Below, in pieces: positions 30,493-38,807 of a stretch of DNA of 64,000 bases; within the stretch, counting starts at the first letter, position 1, and the number at the start of each line of letters is the position of its first letter. Under the pieces are notes generated by a model. The model was not told the DNA's origin. It saw only the letters and a list, made by a program, of their open reading frames with translations, and did not search any database. The stretch covers positions 3,844,001 to 3,908,000 of the forward strand of contig NZ_CP109485.1 of NCBI RefSeq assembly GCF_035918235.1, read 5' to 3'. This stretch comes from Streptomyces sp. NBC_01445 (GTDB lineage Bacteria; Actinomycetota; Actinomycetes; Streptomycetales; Streptomycetaceae). The translations under genes were made by a program, and so were the position numbers.

Positions 30493-31662
30493 TCAGCTCA
30501 GCCCGGCCGTCCTGGCCCGCTCCACCGCCGGTCCGATCGCGTCCGCCACCGCTGCCACGTCCGCCTCCGTCGACGTGTGGCCGAGGGAGAAGCGCAGGGT
30601 GCCGCGGGCCAGGTCCGGGTCCGTGCCGGTGGCCAGCAGTACGTGGCTTGGCTGCGCCACACCGGCCGTGCACGCGGAGCCGGTGGAGCACTCGATGCCC
30701 TGCGCGTCCAGGAGCAGCAGCAGGGAGTCGCCCTCGCACCCGGGGAAGGTGAAGTGGGCGTTGGCGGGCAGCCGGCCGCCGGGGGCCGGGTCGCCGCCGA
30801 GGATCGCCTCGGGGACGGCCGCGCGCACGGCGTCGACCAGGCCGTCGCGCAGTCCGCCGATCTCGCGGGCGAACCACTCACGCTGTTCGGCGGCGAGCCG
30901 TCCGGCGACGGCGAAGGCGGCGACGGCCGGCACGTCGAGCGTCCCGGAGCGCACATGCCGCTCCTGACCGCCGCCGTGGAGCACGGGTACGGGGGTGTAC
31001 TCGCGGCCCAGGAGGAGCGCCCCGATGCCGTACGGGCCGCCGATCTTGTGGCCGGAGACGGTCATCGCGGCGAGGCCGGACGCGGCGAAGTCGACGGGGA
31101 TCTGACCGAAGGCCTGGACGGCGTCGGCGTGCAGCGGGACGCCGAACTCGGCGGCCACGTCGGCGAGTTCACGTACGGGCTGGATCGTGCCGATCTCGTT
31201 GTTCGCCCACATGACGGTGGCGAGGGCCACGTCGTCGGGGTTGCGGGCGATCGCCTCGCGCAGGGCGTCCGGGTGCACGCGCCCGTACGCGTCGACGGGC
31301 AGGTATTCGACGGTGGCGCCCTCGTGTTCGCCGAGCCAGTGCACGGCGTCGAGGACGGCGTGGTGTTCGACGGGGCTGGCGAGGACGCGGGTGCGGGCGG
31401 GGTCCGCGTCGCGGCGGGACCAGTACAGGCCCTTCACCGCGAGGTTGTCGGCCTCGGTGCCGCCCGAGGTGAAGACGACCTCACTGGGGCGGGCGCCGAG
31501 GGATTCGGCGAGGGTCTCGCGGGACTCCTCGACGGTGCGTCGGGCGCGCCGGCCTGCTGCGTGCAGCGAGGACGCGTTGCCGGTGAGGGCGAGCTGGGCG
31601 GTCATCACCTCGACGGCCTCCGGGAGCATCGGAGTGGTCGCGGCGTGGTCGAGGTAAGCCAT
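30493..31662 (-). CDS. Cysteine desulfurase, NifS/IscS type
   Basis: A 389-residue PLP enzyme that takes sulfur from cysteine for tRNA thiolation and Fe-S clusters. PLP-binding Lys206 is in [11 protein letters not shown]. The catalytic Cys331 is in [10 protein letters not shown], the short-loop form typical of the NifS/IscS branch. The opening [20 protein letters not shown] is diagnostic. The start is ATG 31662. Proximity to mnmA suggests it is the dedicated sulfur donor for 2-thiouridine, as reported for comparable pairs in other bacteria. It is probably co-transcribed with the DUF4190 gene upstream (79-base gap). Confidence 0.95.
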   Translation of the reverse strand: MAYLDHAATTPMLPEAVEVMTAQLALTGNASSLHAAGRRARRTVEESRETLAESLGARPSEVVFTSGGTEADNLAVKGLYWSRRDADPARTRVLASPVEHHAVLDAVHWLGEHEGATVEYLPVDAYGRVHPDALREAIARNPDDVALATVMWANNEIGTIQPVRELADVAAEFGVPLHADAVQAFGQIPVDFAASGLAAMTVSGHKIGGPYGIGALLLGREYTPVPVLHGGGQERHVRSGTLDVPAVAAFAVAGRLAAEQREWFAREIGGLRDGLVDAVRAAVPEAILGGDPAPGGRLPANAHFTFPGCEGDSLLLLLDAQGIECSTGSACTAGVAQPSHVLLATGTDPDLARGTLRFSLGHTSTEADVAAVADAIGPAVERARTAGLS

Positions 31663-31741
31663 GGTGGGCTCGATTCTACGAGCCCCTGTCCCCGTGCTCC
31701 GCGCCGCGTGGGGTCCCGTCCCACGCAGGGCGTCAAAGGGG

Positions 31742-32068
31742 TCAGCCCGTGAGGCTCCAGGACAGCGTGTGGTCGGTCGCGACGAACGCCGCGAGGACCG
31801 CCAGGTCGGCGATTCCGAGCCCGAGTCCGAGCAGCGCACGGCCACGGCGGGCGGTGCCGCGCATGAGGGCGAGGCCGGCGAGCACGATGGCGATCGGGCC
31901 GAGGAAGAGGTTGAGGACGAGCAGTCCGAGCAGCCCGAGGACGAACGAGGCGACGGCCATTCCGTCGGCGTCGCGCGCACCGGTGCGGGGCTGCTCCGCA
32001 GGGGCCGTCCCGGCCACGGCGTCGGTGTGGGCGCTGGTGCCGGTAGTGGTGTCAGCGGTGATGTTCAT
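31742..32068 (-). CDS. DUF4190 membrane protein
   Basis: A 108-residue protein with a hydrophilic first ~35 residues and two hydrophobic segments: [26 protein letters not shown] and [17 protein letters not shown]. They surround the loop [13 protein letters not shown]. This is the DUF4190 pattern, common in actinomycetes and without assigned function. ATG 32068 follows GGGGGTACC-type sequence. It is between the cysteine desulfurase and a 53-residue membrane protein, all on the same strand. Confidence 0.85.
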   Translation of the reverse strand: MNITADTTTGTSAHTDAVAGTAPAEQPRTGARDADGMAVASFVLGLLGLLVLNLFLGPIAIVLAGLALMRGTARRGRALLGLGLGIADLAVLAAFVATDHTLSWSLTG

Positions 32069-32120
32069 GGTGGTACCCCCTCTTGGTTCAGGCGTGATCA
32101 GGCGTGATCAGGCTGATGGA

Positions 32121-32282
32121 TCAGTGCTGGTGGCGTCGTCGGGCGGTCCGCTCGCGCACGGCGAAGACAACCAGCCAGATGCCGATGACGGCGGCGGCGA
32201 CGAGGGTGACGGGAAGAGGCGCGTGGGCCACGGAGCCCAGCGCGACGCCCAGCAGAAGCAGGGCGGCTACGAGGAACAGCAT
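32121..32282 (-). CDS. 53-residue small membrane protein
   Basis: A short frame from ATG 32282 to TGA 32121 that is easily missed. The protein is two hydrophobic helices, MLFLVAALLLLGVALGSVAH and VTLVAAAVIGIWLVVFAVRE, ending in a basic RTARRRHQH tail. Codon use is typical Streptomyces (strong third-position G/C), and similar very short proteins are found in other species, to my recollection. It is divergent from the TetR regulator, so the operator between them could control both. Function unknown. Confidence 0.7.
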   Translation of the reverse strand: MLFLVAALLLLGVALGSVAHAPLPVTLVAAAVIGIWLVVFAVRERTARRRHQH

Positions 32283-32371
32283 GAGTGCCTCTCATGGTCG
32301 GGTCGGTGGCGGTTGGGATTACAACCGTTCACTGACTCCTGAGTCTAGCGCGCACACGGCTTCCGAATTAC

Positions 32372-32389
32372 AGAGAACAAGTGTTAACT
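32372..32389. promoter_or_regulatory. Candidate operator for the TetR regulator
   Basis: An imperfect 18-bp palindrome, AGAGAACAAGTGTTAACT, with arms AACA/TGTT and outer AG/CT. Six of nine pairs match. Read on the other strand it resembles the AGTnAACnCTTGTT pattern that I recall for FabR and DesT sites. It ends eight bases before the TetR ATG. Confidence 0.5.
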
Positions 32390-32396
32390 GCATGGC

Positions 32397-33014
32397 ATGA
32401 GTCACACTCTCGGCATCCGGCAGGCCCAGAAGCAGAAGACCCGACAGGCGCTGCTCGACGCGGCGTTGGAGCTGCTCGAGGACCAGAGCCTGTCGAGCCT
32501 GGGGCTGCGCGAGGTCACCCGGGCCGTCGGGGTCGCGCCGACCGCGTTCTACCGGCACTTCGACTCGACGGCCGAGCTCGGCGTCGCGCTCGTCGAGGAG
32601 GCGCTCGGCAGCCTGCACGAGACGATCACCACGATGCTGACCACGACGGGCAGCAACGAGGAACGCCTGGGTCGGACCGTCGAGTTGATCGCCCGTCTGG
32701 TCCGCACGCACCCCTCCCACGTGCGCTTCATCGCGCGTGAGCGGCACGGCGGCGTCCAGCGCGTGCGGGACGCCATCGGCGGGCAGCTCGCGCGGTTCGC
32801 CGAGGAGGTGGCCGAGGGTCTTGCCGCGGACCCGGTGTCCGCCGGCTGGAGCCAGGACGACCTGCGGATGCTGGCGTGGCACTACGTCGAGCACATGGTG
32901 ATGACCGCGTCCGTCTTCCTGGAGACCCCGCCGGAGCGCATGGACGCGGCGATCGACGTCGCCACACGGCAGTTGCGCCTCGTCAACCTCGGCAGGGCGC
33001 ACTGGCTGGACTGA
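32397..33014 (+). CDS. TetR-family regulator, FabR/DesT-like
   Basis: A 205-residue TetR repressor. The DNA-binding helix-turn-helix spans ~10-60, with QKQKTRQALLDAALELL and LREVTRAVGVAPTAFYRHFDS. This opening and the following TAELGVALVEEALG resemble E. coli FabR and Pseudomonas DesT, which sense acyl-CoA and control unsaturated fatty acid genes. RFIARERHGGVQRVRDAIGG in the ligand domain also fits. A matching palindrome just upstream suggests autoregulation. No desaturase or fab gene is adjacent, so the regulon is probably elsewhere. Confidence 0.88.
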   Translation: MSHTLGIRQAQKQKTRQALLDAALELLEDQSLSSLGLREVTRAVGVAPTAFYRHFDSTAELGVALVEEALGSLHETITTMLTTTGSNEERLGRTVELIARLVRTHPSHVRFIARERHGGVQRVRDAIGGQLARFAEEVAEGLAADPVSAGWSQDDLRMLAWHYVEHMVMTASVFLETPPERMDAAIDVATRQLRLVNLGRAHWLD

Positions 33015-33092
33015 ACGCCGCCGGCCACGGCCCACCACCCACCGGCGCCCAAGTCCCCCGCCCCGGCCGGGACACGCCCTAGCCTGAAGAGC

Positions 33093-33950
33093 ATGACCGC
33101 CGACTGGAATCTCGACCGCTCCTGTGCCAGTTCGTCCGGCGACGTCGCCTGGGCCGCGCTCGGCCCGGCGGACGCGCCGCCGGTCGTCCTCGTCCACGGC
33201 ACGCCCTTCTCCTCGTACGTCTGGCGCGGCCCGGCCCGCGCGCTCGCCACGCGGCATCGCGTCTACGTATGGGATCTGCCCGGGTACGGCGCCTCGGCGA
33301 AGCACGACGGGCAGGACGTCACCCTCGCCGCCCACGCCCGCGTCCTGACCGAGCTGCTCGGGCACTGGGGCCTGGACCGGCCCGGCGCCGAACCCGCCGT
33401 CGTCGCCCATGACTTCGGCGGCTGCGTCGCCCTGCGCGCCCGGCTGCTGCACGGCGCGCGCTACGAGCGGCTCGCACTGGTCGACCCGGTGGCGCTCGCT
33501 CCATGGGGCTCCCCCACGTACCGCCATCTCGGCGCGCACGCCGACGTGTTCGCCCAGCTCCCGCCGGCGCTGCACGAGGCGCTCGTGCGCGAGTACATCA
33601 GGTCGGCGAGCCACCAGGGCCTGCACCCGGCCACCCTCGACCGACTGGTCGCCCCCTGGTGCACTCCGGAGGGGCAGCCCGCGTTCTACCGTCAGATCGA
33701 GCAGAACGACCAGCGCTTCACCGACGAGATCCAGGGCCGGTACGGGGAGTTGGACCTTCCTGTGCTGATCTGCTGGGGCACGGAGGACACCTGGATCCCG
33801 GTCGCGCGCGGGCACGAGCTGGCGAAGCTGATCCCCGGTGCCGAACTGCGGCTGATCGAGGGCGCGGGGCATCTCGTACAGGAAGACGCGCCGGCCGAAC
33901 TGACCGGCGCCGTCAAGGAGTTCCTGTGGGCGGACCGTACACGGCGGTGA
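33093..33950 (+). CDS. Alpha/beta hydrolase with aspartate nucleophile
   Basis: A 285-residue alpha/beta hydrolase. The oxyanion HG pair is in VVLVHGTPFSSYVW. The nucleophile elbow reads AHDFGG, with Asp in place of Ser, as in haloalkane dehalogenases and epoxide hydrolases. A catalytic His is in IEGAGHLVQEDAP and an acid in WGTEDTWIP. The cap region between ~150 and 215 is helical. Exact substrate unknown. It starts 78 bases after the TetR gene on the same strand, and its 3' end overlaps the opposing WYL remnant by 38 bases. Confidence 0.88.
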   Translation: MTADWNLDRSCASSSGDVAWAALGPADAPPVVLVHGTPFSSYVWRGPARALATRHRVYVWDLPGYGASAKHDGQDVTLAAHARVLTELLGHWGLDRPGAEPAVVAHDFGGCVALRARLLHGARYERLALVDPVALAPWGSPTYRHLGAHADVFAQLPPALHEALVREYIRSASHQGLHPATLDRLVAPWCTPEGQPAFYRQIEQNDQRFTDEIQGRYGELDLPVLICWGTEDTWIPVARGHELAKLIPGAELRLIEGAGHLVQEDAPAELTGAVKEFLWADRTRR

Positions 33951-34161
33951 TCGCGGCGCCGCAGCGGGCGAGTTCCGCACGGATCTCGGGCGGCTCGACG
34001 ACCTGCACGTGGTCGGCGAAGGAGTGGAGCGAGCGGGCCTCGCGCACCTCCCCGTAGCCGAGGTGCACGGTGATCCACTCGCTGCGGCCGTCGTCGTCGG
34101 GCGGCGCGGTCAGCGCGTTGCCGCACAGCCGCAGGAACAGGTCGAGGTGGGTGCGCCGCAC
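33913..34161 (-). pseudogene. C-terminal remnant of a WYL-domain regulator
   Basis: An 82-codon open stretch resembling the C-terminal WCX tail of WYL/DeoR-type regulators: RRTHLDLFLRLCGNAL, then VHLGYGEVREARSLHSFADH and VVEPPEIRAELARCGAAIT. The N-terminal helix-turn-helix and the WYL core are missing. The same frame upstream is blocked by a TAG at 34216-34218, and the GTG at 34161 has no ribosome-binding site. It lies between thioesterase and hydrolase genes and overlaps the hydrolase end. I read it as a decayed gene; a tiny functional protein is less likely. Confidence 0.5.
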
Positions 34162-34292
34162 ACGCGCAGTGGCCTCGACGGCGCCGGGCCCGACCTCGAC
34201 CGGACGCCGGCCTCGCTACGGCAACGGGCGCACCTCGACCCGGTCCACGCCGCTACGGCTCCGGGCTCGGCCACCCGGACCCGCCGCCCCGT

Positions 34293-35147
34293 TCAGCTCA
34301 GCTTCGCGCGCGCGAGCTGCCGGGACTGGGCCACCAGGCGGTCCTCGCTGTCCCAGACCTCGGCGTCCTCCTCCAGGAAACCGCCCGCGAGATTGCGGGT
34401 GGTGATGGAGACGCGCAGAGGGCCGGGGGCGGGGCGGCAGCGGACGTGGACGGTCAGTTCGACCGTCGGGACCCAGCCGGTCAGGCCCATCTCGAACGCG
34501 GTCGGCGGCAGCGCGTCCACCGCGAGGAGCAGGGAGAGCGGGTCCGCGTCACGCCCGTCCGCGAGGCCGAACCAGGCCCGCATCTCGCCCTTGCCGGAGG
34601 GCGAACCGATCGCCCAGCCGAGCGTGGCCGGGTCGAGCTTGAGGGCGAGCCGCTCGGTGATGGCGGAGCTGCCCTTGATCGGCGTGGGGCCGTCCTGCGC
34701 GCCGAAGCACTGCTCGACCGGCGGGAAGTGCGGGGGCTTCGCGGTGGTACGGACGTCGTCCGGGAGCGCGTCGAGGTCACCGTAGGAGGCGAGAACGCGG
34801 ATCCGCTCGACCTCGGCGCCCTCGTCGTCGTACTGGAAGAGGGAGGCCTGGCCGGTGGAGAGGGTGCGGCCGGTGCGTACGACGTCGGTCCTGATCACGG
34901 CGGGGCCGGGCCTGGACGCGGTCAGGTAGTGCGCGGAGATGGTGAACGGGTCGCTGTGCGGCAGCGCGTCGCCGAGGGCGCGGCCGAGCACGGCGAGCAG
35001 GTAGCCGCCGTTGACGGCACTGATGATCGTCCAGCCGGCCGAGAGGTCGATGTCGTACACACCGGGCTCGCGCCGGGTGACCGCGGTGTCGCGGTCGAAC
35101 TCGCTGTCGCCGATGACCGCCTGCGCGGCGGACGATACCTGTGCCAT
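34293..35147 (-). CDS. Acyl-CoA thioesterase-like double-hotdog protein
   Basis: A 284-residue protein from ATG 35147 (MAQVSSAAQAVIGDSEFDRD). Two hotdog-like halves are visible: the first has GWTIISAVNGGYLLAVLGRA and FTISAHYLTASRPGPAVI, and the second has VPTVELTVHVRCRPAPGPLR. This is the TesB/TE4-like thioesterase family that hydrolyses acyl-CoA. There is no signal peptide. It follows the TRIC channel gene on the same strand (66-base gap). Inverted repeats overlap its start region. Confidence 0.87.
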   Translation of the reverse strand: MAQVSSAAQAVIGDSEFDRDTAVTRREPGVYDIDLSAGWTIISAVNGGYLLAVLGRALGDALPHSDPFTISAHYLTASRPGPAVIRTDVVRTGRTLSTGQASLFQYDDEGAEVERIRVLASYGDLDALPDDVRTTAKPPHFPPVEQCFGAQDGPTPIKGSSAITERLALKLDPATLGWAIGSPSGKGEMRAWFGLADGRDADPLSLLLAVDALPPTAFEMGLTGWVPTVELTVHVRCRPAPGPLRVSITTRNLAGGFLEEDAEVWDSEDRLVAQSRQLARAKLS

Positions 35148-35183
35148 GCAGGTACGGTACAACAGGAAACTACTAAGCGGTAG
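35138..35183. promoter_or_regulatory. Inverted repeats at the thioesterase start
   Basis: TACCTG and CAGGTA pair around the start codon (seven-base spacer), and CTAC and GTAG flank TAAGCG at 35170-35183. The second resembles TetR-type operators seen near acyl-CoA genes in actinomycetes. Neither repeat is long, so this is only a candidate. Confidence 0.3.
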
Positions 35184-35213
35184 CTTTTGCTTCGAAGTAC
35201 ATAACAGCCCAGG

Positions 35214-35885
35214 TCAGGGCGTCTCCTCCGGCACCTCCGTCGCCGACGACCTGCGGTGCCAGGCCCGCGGCGCCCGCCAGTGATAGCGCATCGCGAGCAG
35301 CCGCAGCACGAACGCCGTGATGACCGCGGCGCCGCTGCTGAACGCGGACAGCACGTCGAAGCGGATGCACAGGACGATGATCGTCGACCCGACGATCGCC
35401 GGTACCGCGTAGAGGTCACGGTCCCAGCGGACCAGGGACGGGACCTCGTTGGCGATGATGTCGCGCAGCACACCGCCGCCCACGGCGGTCGTGAGGCCGA
35501 GCGCCACGGAGGCCGTGAGCCCGAGCCCGTAGTCGTACGCCTTGACCGTGCCGGTGACGCAGAACAGGCCGAGGCCGGCCGCGTCGAAGATGTTCACCGC
35601 GACCTGGGTGCGCTCCACCTCGGGGTGCAGGAAGAACACGAGGCCCGCGGCGACCAGCGGGGTCAGGAAGTAACCGAGGTCGGTGAACGCGGCCGGCGGG
35701 ACGGCGCCGATGATCACGTCGCGGAACAGCCCCCCGCCCAGCGCGGTGACCTCGGCGAGAACGGCGATGCCGAAGACATCGAAGTTCTTGCGGACCGCGA
35801 GGAGAGCGCCGGAGATCGCGAAGACGAAGATCCCGATGAGGTCCAGCCAATGCTGGACGGAGGGGGTGAAGAGTTCCAGAAGCAC
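35214..35885 (-). CDS. Trimeric intracellular cation (TRIC) channel family protein
   Basis: A 223-residue membrane protein with seven predicted segments. The TRIC/UPF0126 signature appears twice: EVTALGGGLFRDVIIG near residue 45 and GLTTAVGGGVLRDIIANEVP near 130. The family forms homotrimeric cation channels; in bacteria related YicG has been linked to glycine uptake. The start is ATG 35885. It lies between the M1 aminopeptidase and thioesterase genes on the same strand, about 50-65 bases from each, so an operon is plausible. Confidence 0.93.
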   Translation of the reverse strand: MLLELFTPSVQHWLDLIGIFVFAISGALLAVRKNFDVFGIAVLAEVTALGGGLFRDVIIGAVPPAAFTDLGYFLTPLVAAGLVFFLHPEVERTQVAVNIFDAAGLGLFCVTGTVKAYDYGLGLTASVALGLTTAVGGGVLRDIIANEVPSLVRWDRDLYAVPAIVGSTIIVLCIRFDVLSAFSSGAAVITAFVLRLLAMRYHWRAPRAWHRRSSATEVPEETP

Positions 35886-35937
35886 CCGACATTGTTACGC
35901 ACTGCCGGGTGCCCCCGAGCCAGGTGTGACGCGTGGC

Positions 35938-37332
35938 CTACAGCGCGGGCTTGCCCTTCGTGTAGAGCCACGTCTGGAAGAGCCCGTCGAGGTCCTGCCC
36001 GGAGACCTTCTCGGCGAGGCGGATGAAGTCGGCGGTCTGCGCGTTGCCATAGCGGTGTGTGGAGGTCCAGGTGCGAAGGAGCTTGAAGAAGTCCTTGTCG
36101 CCGATGCGCTCGCGAAGGACCTGGAGTGTCATCGCGCCGCGGTTGTAGACGGCGCTGTTGAACATGGTGTCGCGCTGCGGGTCGGCGATGACGCTCTGCC
36201 AGAAGGACGAGGTGGCGGGGACGGAGTTGTAGGCGGCGAGGAAGGAGTCGTGGGCGGTGGTACGCCCCTTGTGCTCGTTCCACAGCCAGGGCCCGTAGCT
36301 CGCGAAGCCCTCGTTGAGCCAGATGTCCTTCCACTGGCGCACCGAGACGGAGTCTCCGAACCACTGGTGGGCCAGCTCGTGCACGATCGTGCCCTCGGAG
36401 CGGACTGCGGAGTAGCTCGGCTTGGACTGGGTCTCCAGTGAGAAGCCCGCCTCCGGCATGTCGTCGACGACGGCGCCGGTCTCCTCGAACGGGTAGGGGC
36501 CGAACACCTGCGACCAGTAGTCGGTGACCTCGGCCGTGACGCCGTACACATCGACGTTGTTGCTGTTCTTCAGGACCGGGTCGATGGCTACGTAGATCGG
36601 AATGCCCGAAGGGGTCCTGCCGGTCTTGACGTCGAACTTCCCTATGGAGGCGGTCGCGAGGTAGGTCGCCATCGGCCGGGACTCGCGCCAGTGGTGCACG
36701 GTCTGCCCGCCCCGGACGTCGTACGTGTCGACGAGCCGGCCGTTGGAGACACCCGTCAGGCCCTTGGGCGCCTTGATGCGGATGTCGTACGTCGCCTTGT
36801 CGGAGGGGTGGTCGCTGGAGGGGAACCAGGTGGAGGCGGCGTTGGGTTCGCAGGCGACGAAGACGCCGTCGTCGGTCTTCATCCAGCCGTAGTCGGAGCC
36901 GAAGACGATGGGGCCGTTGAGCGCCTCCGGGACGCCGCCGTAGGTGACCGTGACGGAGAAGGTGCGGTGGTCGCGGATCGCGTCGCGCGGGGTGACGCGT
37001 ATCTCGTCGCCGGAGCGCGTGAAGTGGGCGCGTCTGCCGTTCACTTCGACCGAGGTGACGGTCAGCTTCTGGAGGTCCAGGTCGAAGGAGGAGAGGTTCT
37101 GGGTGGCGCGCGCGGTGACGGTGGTGACGCCGTCGAGGCGGTCGGTCGCGGGGTCGTAGGCCACGTTCAGGTCGTAGTGGGTGGCGTCGAAGCCGCCGTT
37201 GCCGAGCTGCGGGAAGTACGGGTCGCCGATGCCGTCCGAGCCGGGGGTGGGGGCCGGGGCCGCGGCGATCAGACAGAACGAGGCGGCCGCTGTCGCGACC
37301 GCCGCCAGACGTGCCGAACGGGAGAGTGCCAT
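35938..37332 (-). CDS. Exported M1-family aminopeptidase
   Basis: A 464-residue M1 metallopeptidase. The zinc motif is VHELAHQWFGD with the third ligand Glu in WLNEGFASYG. The substrate-anchoring region is the GFSLETQ segment rather than the canonical GAMEN. Residues 1-27 are a signal peptide (RLAAVATAAASFCLIAAAPA), so it is secreted. ATG 37332 has an AAGGGA ribosome-binding site; the frame upstream to 37383 is not needed. The four-helix C-terminal lid of larger M1 enzymes is mostly missing, as in the short Streptomyces secreted aminopeptidases. Confidence 0.92.
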   Translation of the reverse strand: MALSRSARLAAVATAAASFCLIAAAPAPTPGSDGIGDPYFPQLGNGGFDATHYDLNVAYDPATDRLDGVTTVTARATQNLSSFDLDLQKLTVTSVEVNGRRAHFTRSGDEIRVTPRDAIRDHRTFSVTVTYGGVPEALNGPIVFGSDYGWMKTDDGVFVACEPNAASTWFPSSDHPSDKATYDIRIKAPKGLTGVSNGRLVDTYDVRGGQTVHHWRESRPMATYLATASIGKFDVKTGRTPSGIPIYVAIDPVLKNSNNVDVYGVTAEVTDYWSQVFGPYPFEETGAVVDDMPEAGFSLETQSKPSYSAVRSEGTIVHELAHQWFGDSVSVRQWKDIWLNEGFASYGPWLWNEHKGRTTAHDSFLAAYNSVPATSSFWQSVIADPQRDTMFNSAVYNRGAMTLQVLRERIGDKDFFKLLRTWTSTHRYGNAQTADFIRLAEKVSGQDLDGLFQTWLYTKGKPAL

Positions 37333-37427
37333 GAGTCGTCCCTTCGCGCGTGTTCCGATGTAACGGACACGCAGACTCTGCACTCTCCCGTCAGGGCGTG
37401 TACATGACCTGCTCGGTCAAATCCCCG

Positions 37428-38807
37428 CTAACTGCCGGACGACTCCTGGACGTCATCCGTCCCGTCCGCGTCACCCGCGTCGTCCGACGGCTGGACGTCA
37501 CTGTCGTCACCGGCGTCGGAAGCCGCCTCGGGAGTATCGGCAGACTCCTCGGCCGGCTCCTCAACCGAATCCGCGGCCGGCTTCTCGGCCGGCTTCTCAG
37601 CCGCCGCCTTGGCCGACACCTCGGACACGTCGTCGGCGTCATCCGCCTCGGTCCGCGCCAGCGTCACCACCTCGATCGCCTCCCTGGCGACCGCGAGCAG
37701 CTTGGTGTCGTCCGGGGCCTGGTCCTCGGCGTTCTCCGGGTGGTGGCAGGCCACTTGGCGCCCGGGGGCGAGCTGGATCAGCGGCGGTTCGGCCGTCTTG
37801 CAGATCTCCGTCGCCTTCCAGCACCGCGTGTGGAAGCGGCAGCCGCTCGGCGGCGAGATCGGCGAGGGCACGTCGCCCTTGAGCAGGATCCGCTCGCTCT
37901 TGGCGCCCCGGCGCTTGGGGTCCGGGACGGGCACCGCCGACATCAGGGCCTTGGTGTACGGGTGCATCGGCGCCTCGTACAGCGAGGTGCGGTCGGCGAG
38001 TTCGACGATCTTGCCGAGGTACATCACCGCGATGCGGTCCGAGACATGGCGGACGACGGAGAGGTCGTGCGCGATGATCACGTACGTCAGGCCCAGCTCG
38101 GACTGCAGGTCGTCCATGAGGTTGACGACCTGCGCCTGGATCGACACGTCGAGCGCGGAGACCGGCTCGTCCGCCACGACCAGCTTCGGCTTGAGCGCGA
38201 GCGCGCGGGCGATGCCGATGCGCTGGCGCTGGCCGCCGGAGAACTCGTGCGGGTAGCGGTTGAAGTGCTCCGGGCTGAGGCCCACCAGCTCCAGGAGGCG
38301 CTGGACCTCCTTCTTCACCCCGCCCTCGGGCTCCACGCCCTGGAGCCGGAACGGCGCCGAGACGATCGAGCCGATGGTGTGCCGGGGGTTCAGGGAGCCG
38401 TACGGGTCCTGGAAGATCATCTGGATGTCGCGGCGCAGCGGGCGCATGCCCCGCGTGCCGAGGCGCGTGATGTCCTGGCCCTCGAACTCGATCTTGCCGC
38501 CGGTGGGTTCGATCAGCTTCGTGATGACCCGGCCCATGGTCGACTTGCCGCAGCCGGACTCGCCGACGACGCCCAGGGTCTCGCCCTTGCGGACCTCGAA
38601 GTCGATCCCGTCGACGGCCTTCACCGCGGCGACCTGCCGCTGGAGGAGCCCCTTCTTGATCGGGAAGTGCTTGACCAGGCTCTCGACCTTGAGCAGCACC
38701 TCGCGGTCCTCGGGGGACGCCGCCTGCGCGGGAACCGTGGCCGCCTTGGTGGCCGCCGCTGCGTCCCCTGCGTCTTCCTTCTTCGTCTCGCTCACGGGCT
38801 CACTCAC
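37428..38807 (-). CDS. Oligopeptide ABC transporter ATPase, DppF/OppF type
   Basis: A 459-residue ATPase that powers the peptide importer. Walker A is GESGCGKST, the signature is [15 protein letters not shown], and Walker B is [12 protein letters not shown]. The peptide-family C-terminus with paired Cys is present ([19 protein letters not shown]). After residue ~330 comes an ~85-residue acidic tail of Asp, Glu, Ala and Ser, absent from ordinary OppF proteins. The GTG 38807 start overlaps the DppD stop by four bases, so the two are coupled. It is the last gene of the five-gene operon. Confidence 0.94.
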   Translation of the reverse strand: MSEPVSETKKEDAGDAAAATKAATVPAQAASPEDREVLLKVESLVKHFPIKKGLLQRQVAAVKAVDGIDFEVRKGETLGVVGESGCGKSTMGRVITKLIEPTGGKIEFEGQDITRLGTRGMRPLRRDIQMIFQDPYGSLNPRHTIGSIVSAPFRLQGVEPEGGVKKEVQRLLELVGLSPEHFNRYPHEFSGGQRQRIGIARALALKPKLVVADEPVSALDVSIQAQVVNLMDDLQSELGLTYVIIAHDLSVVRHVSDRIAVMYLGKIVELADRTSLYEAPMHPYTKALMSAVPVPDPKRRGAKSERILLKGDVPSPISPPSGCRFHTRCWKATEICKTAEPPLIQLAPGRQVACHHPENAEDQAPDDTKLLAVAREAIEVVTLARTEADDADDVSEVSAKAAAEKPAEKPAADSVEEPAEESADTPEAASDAGDDSDVQPSDDAGDADGTDDVQESSGS

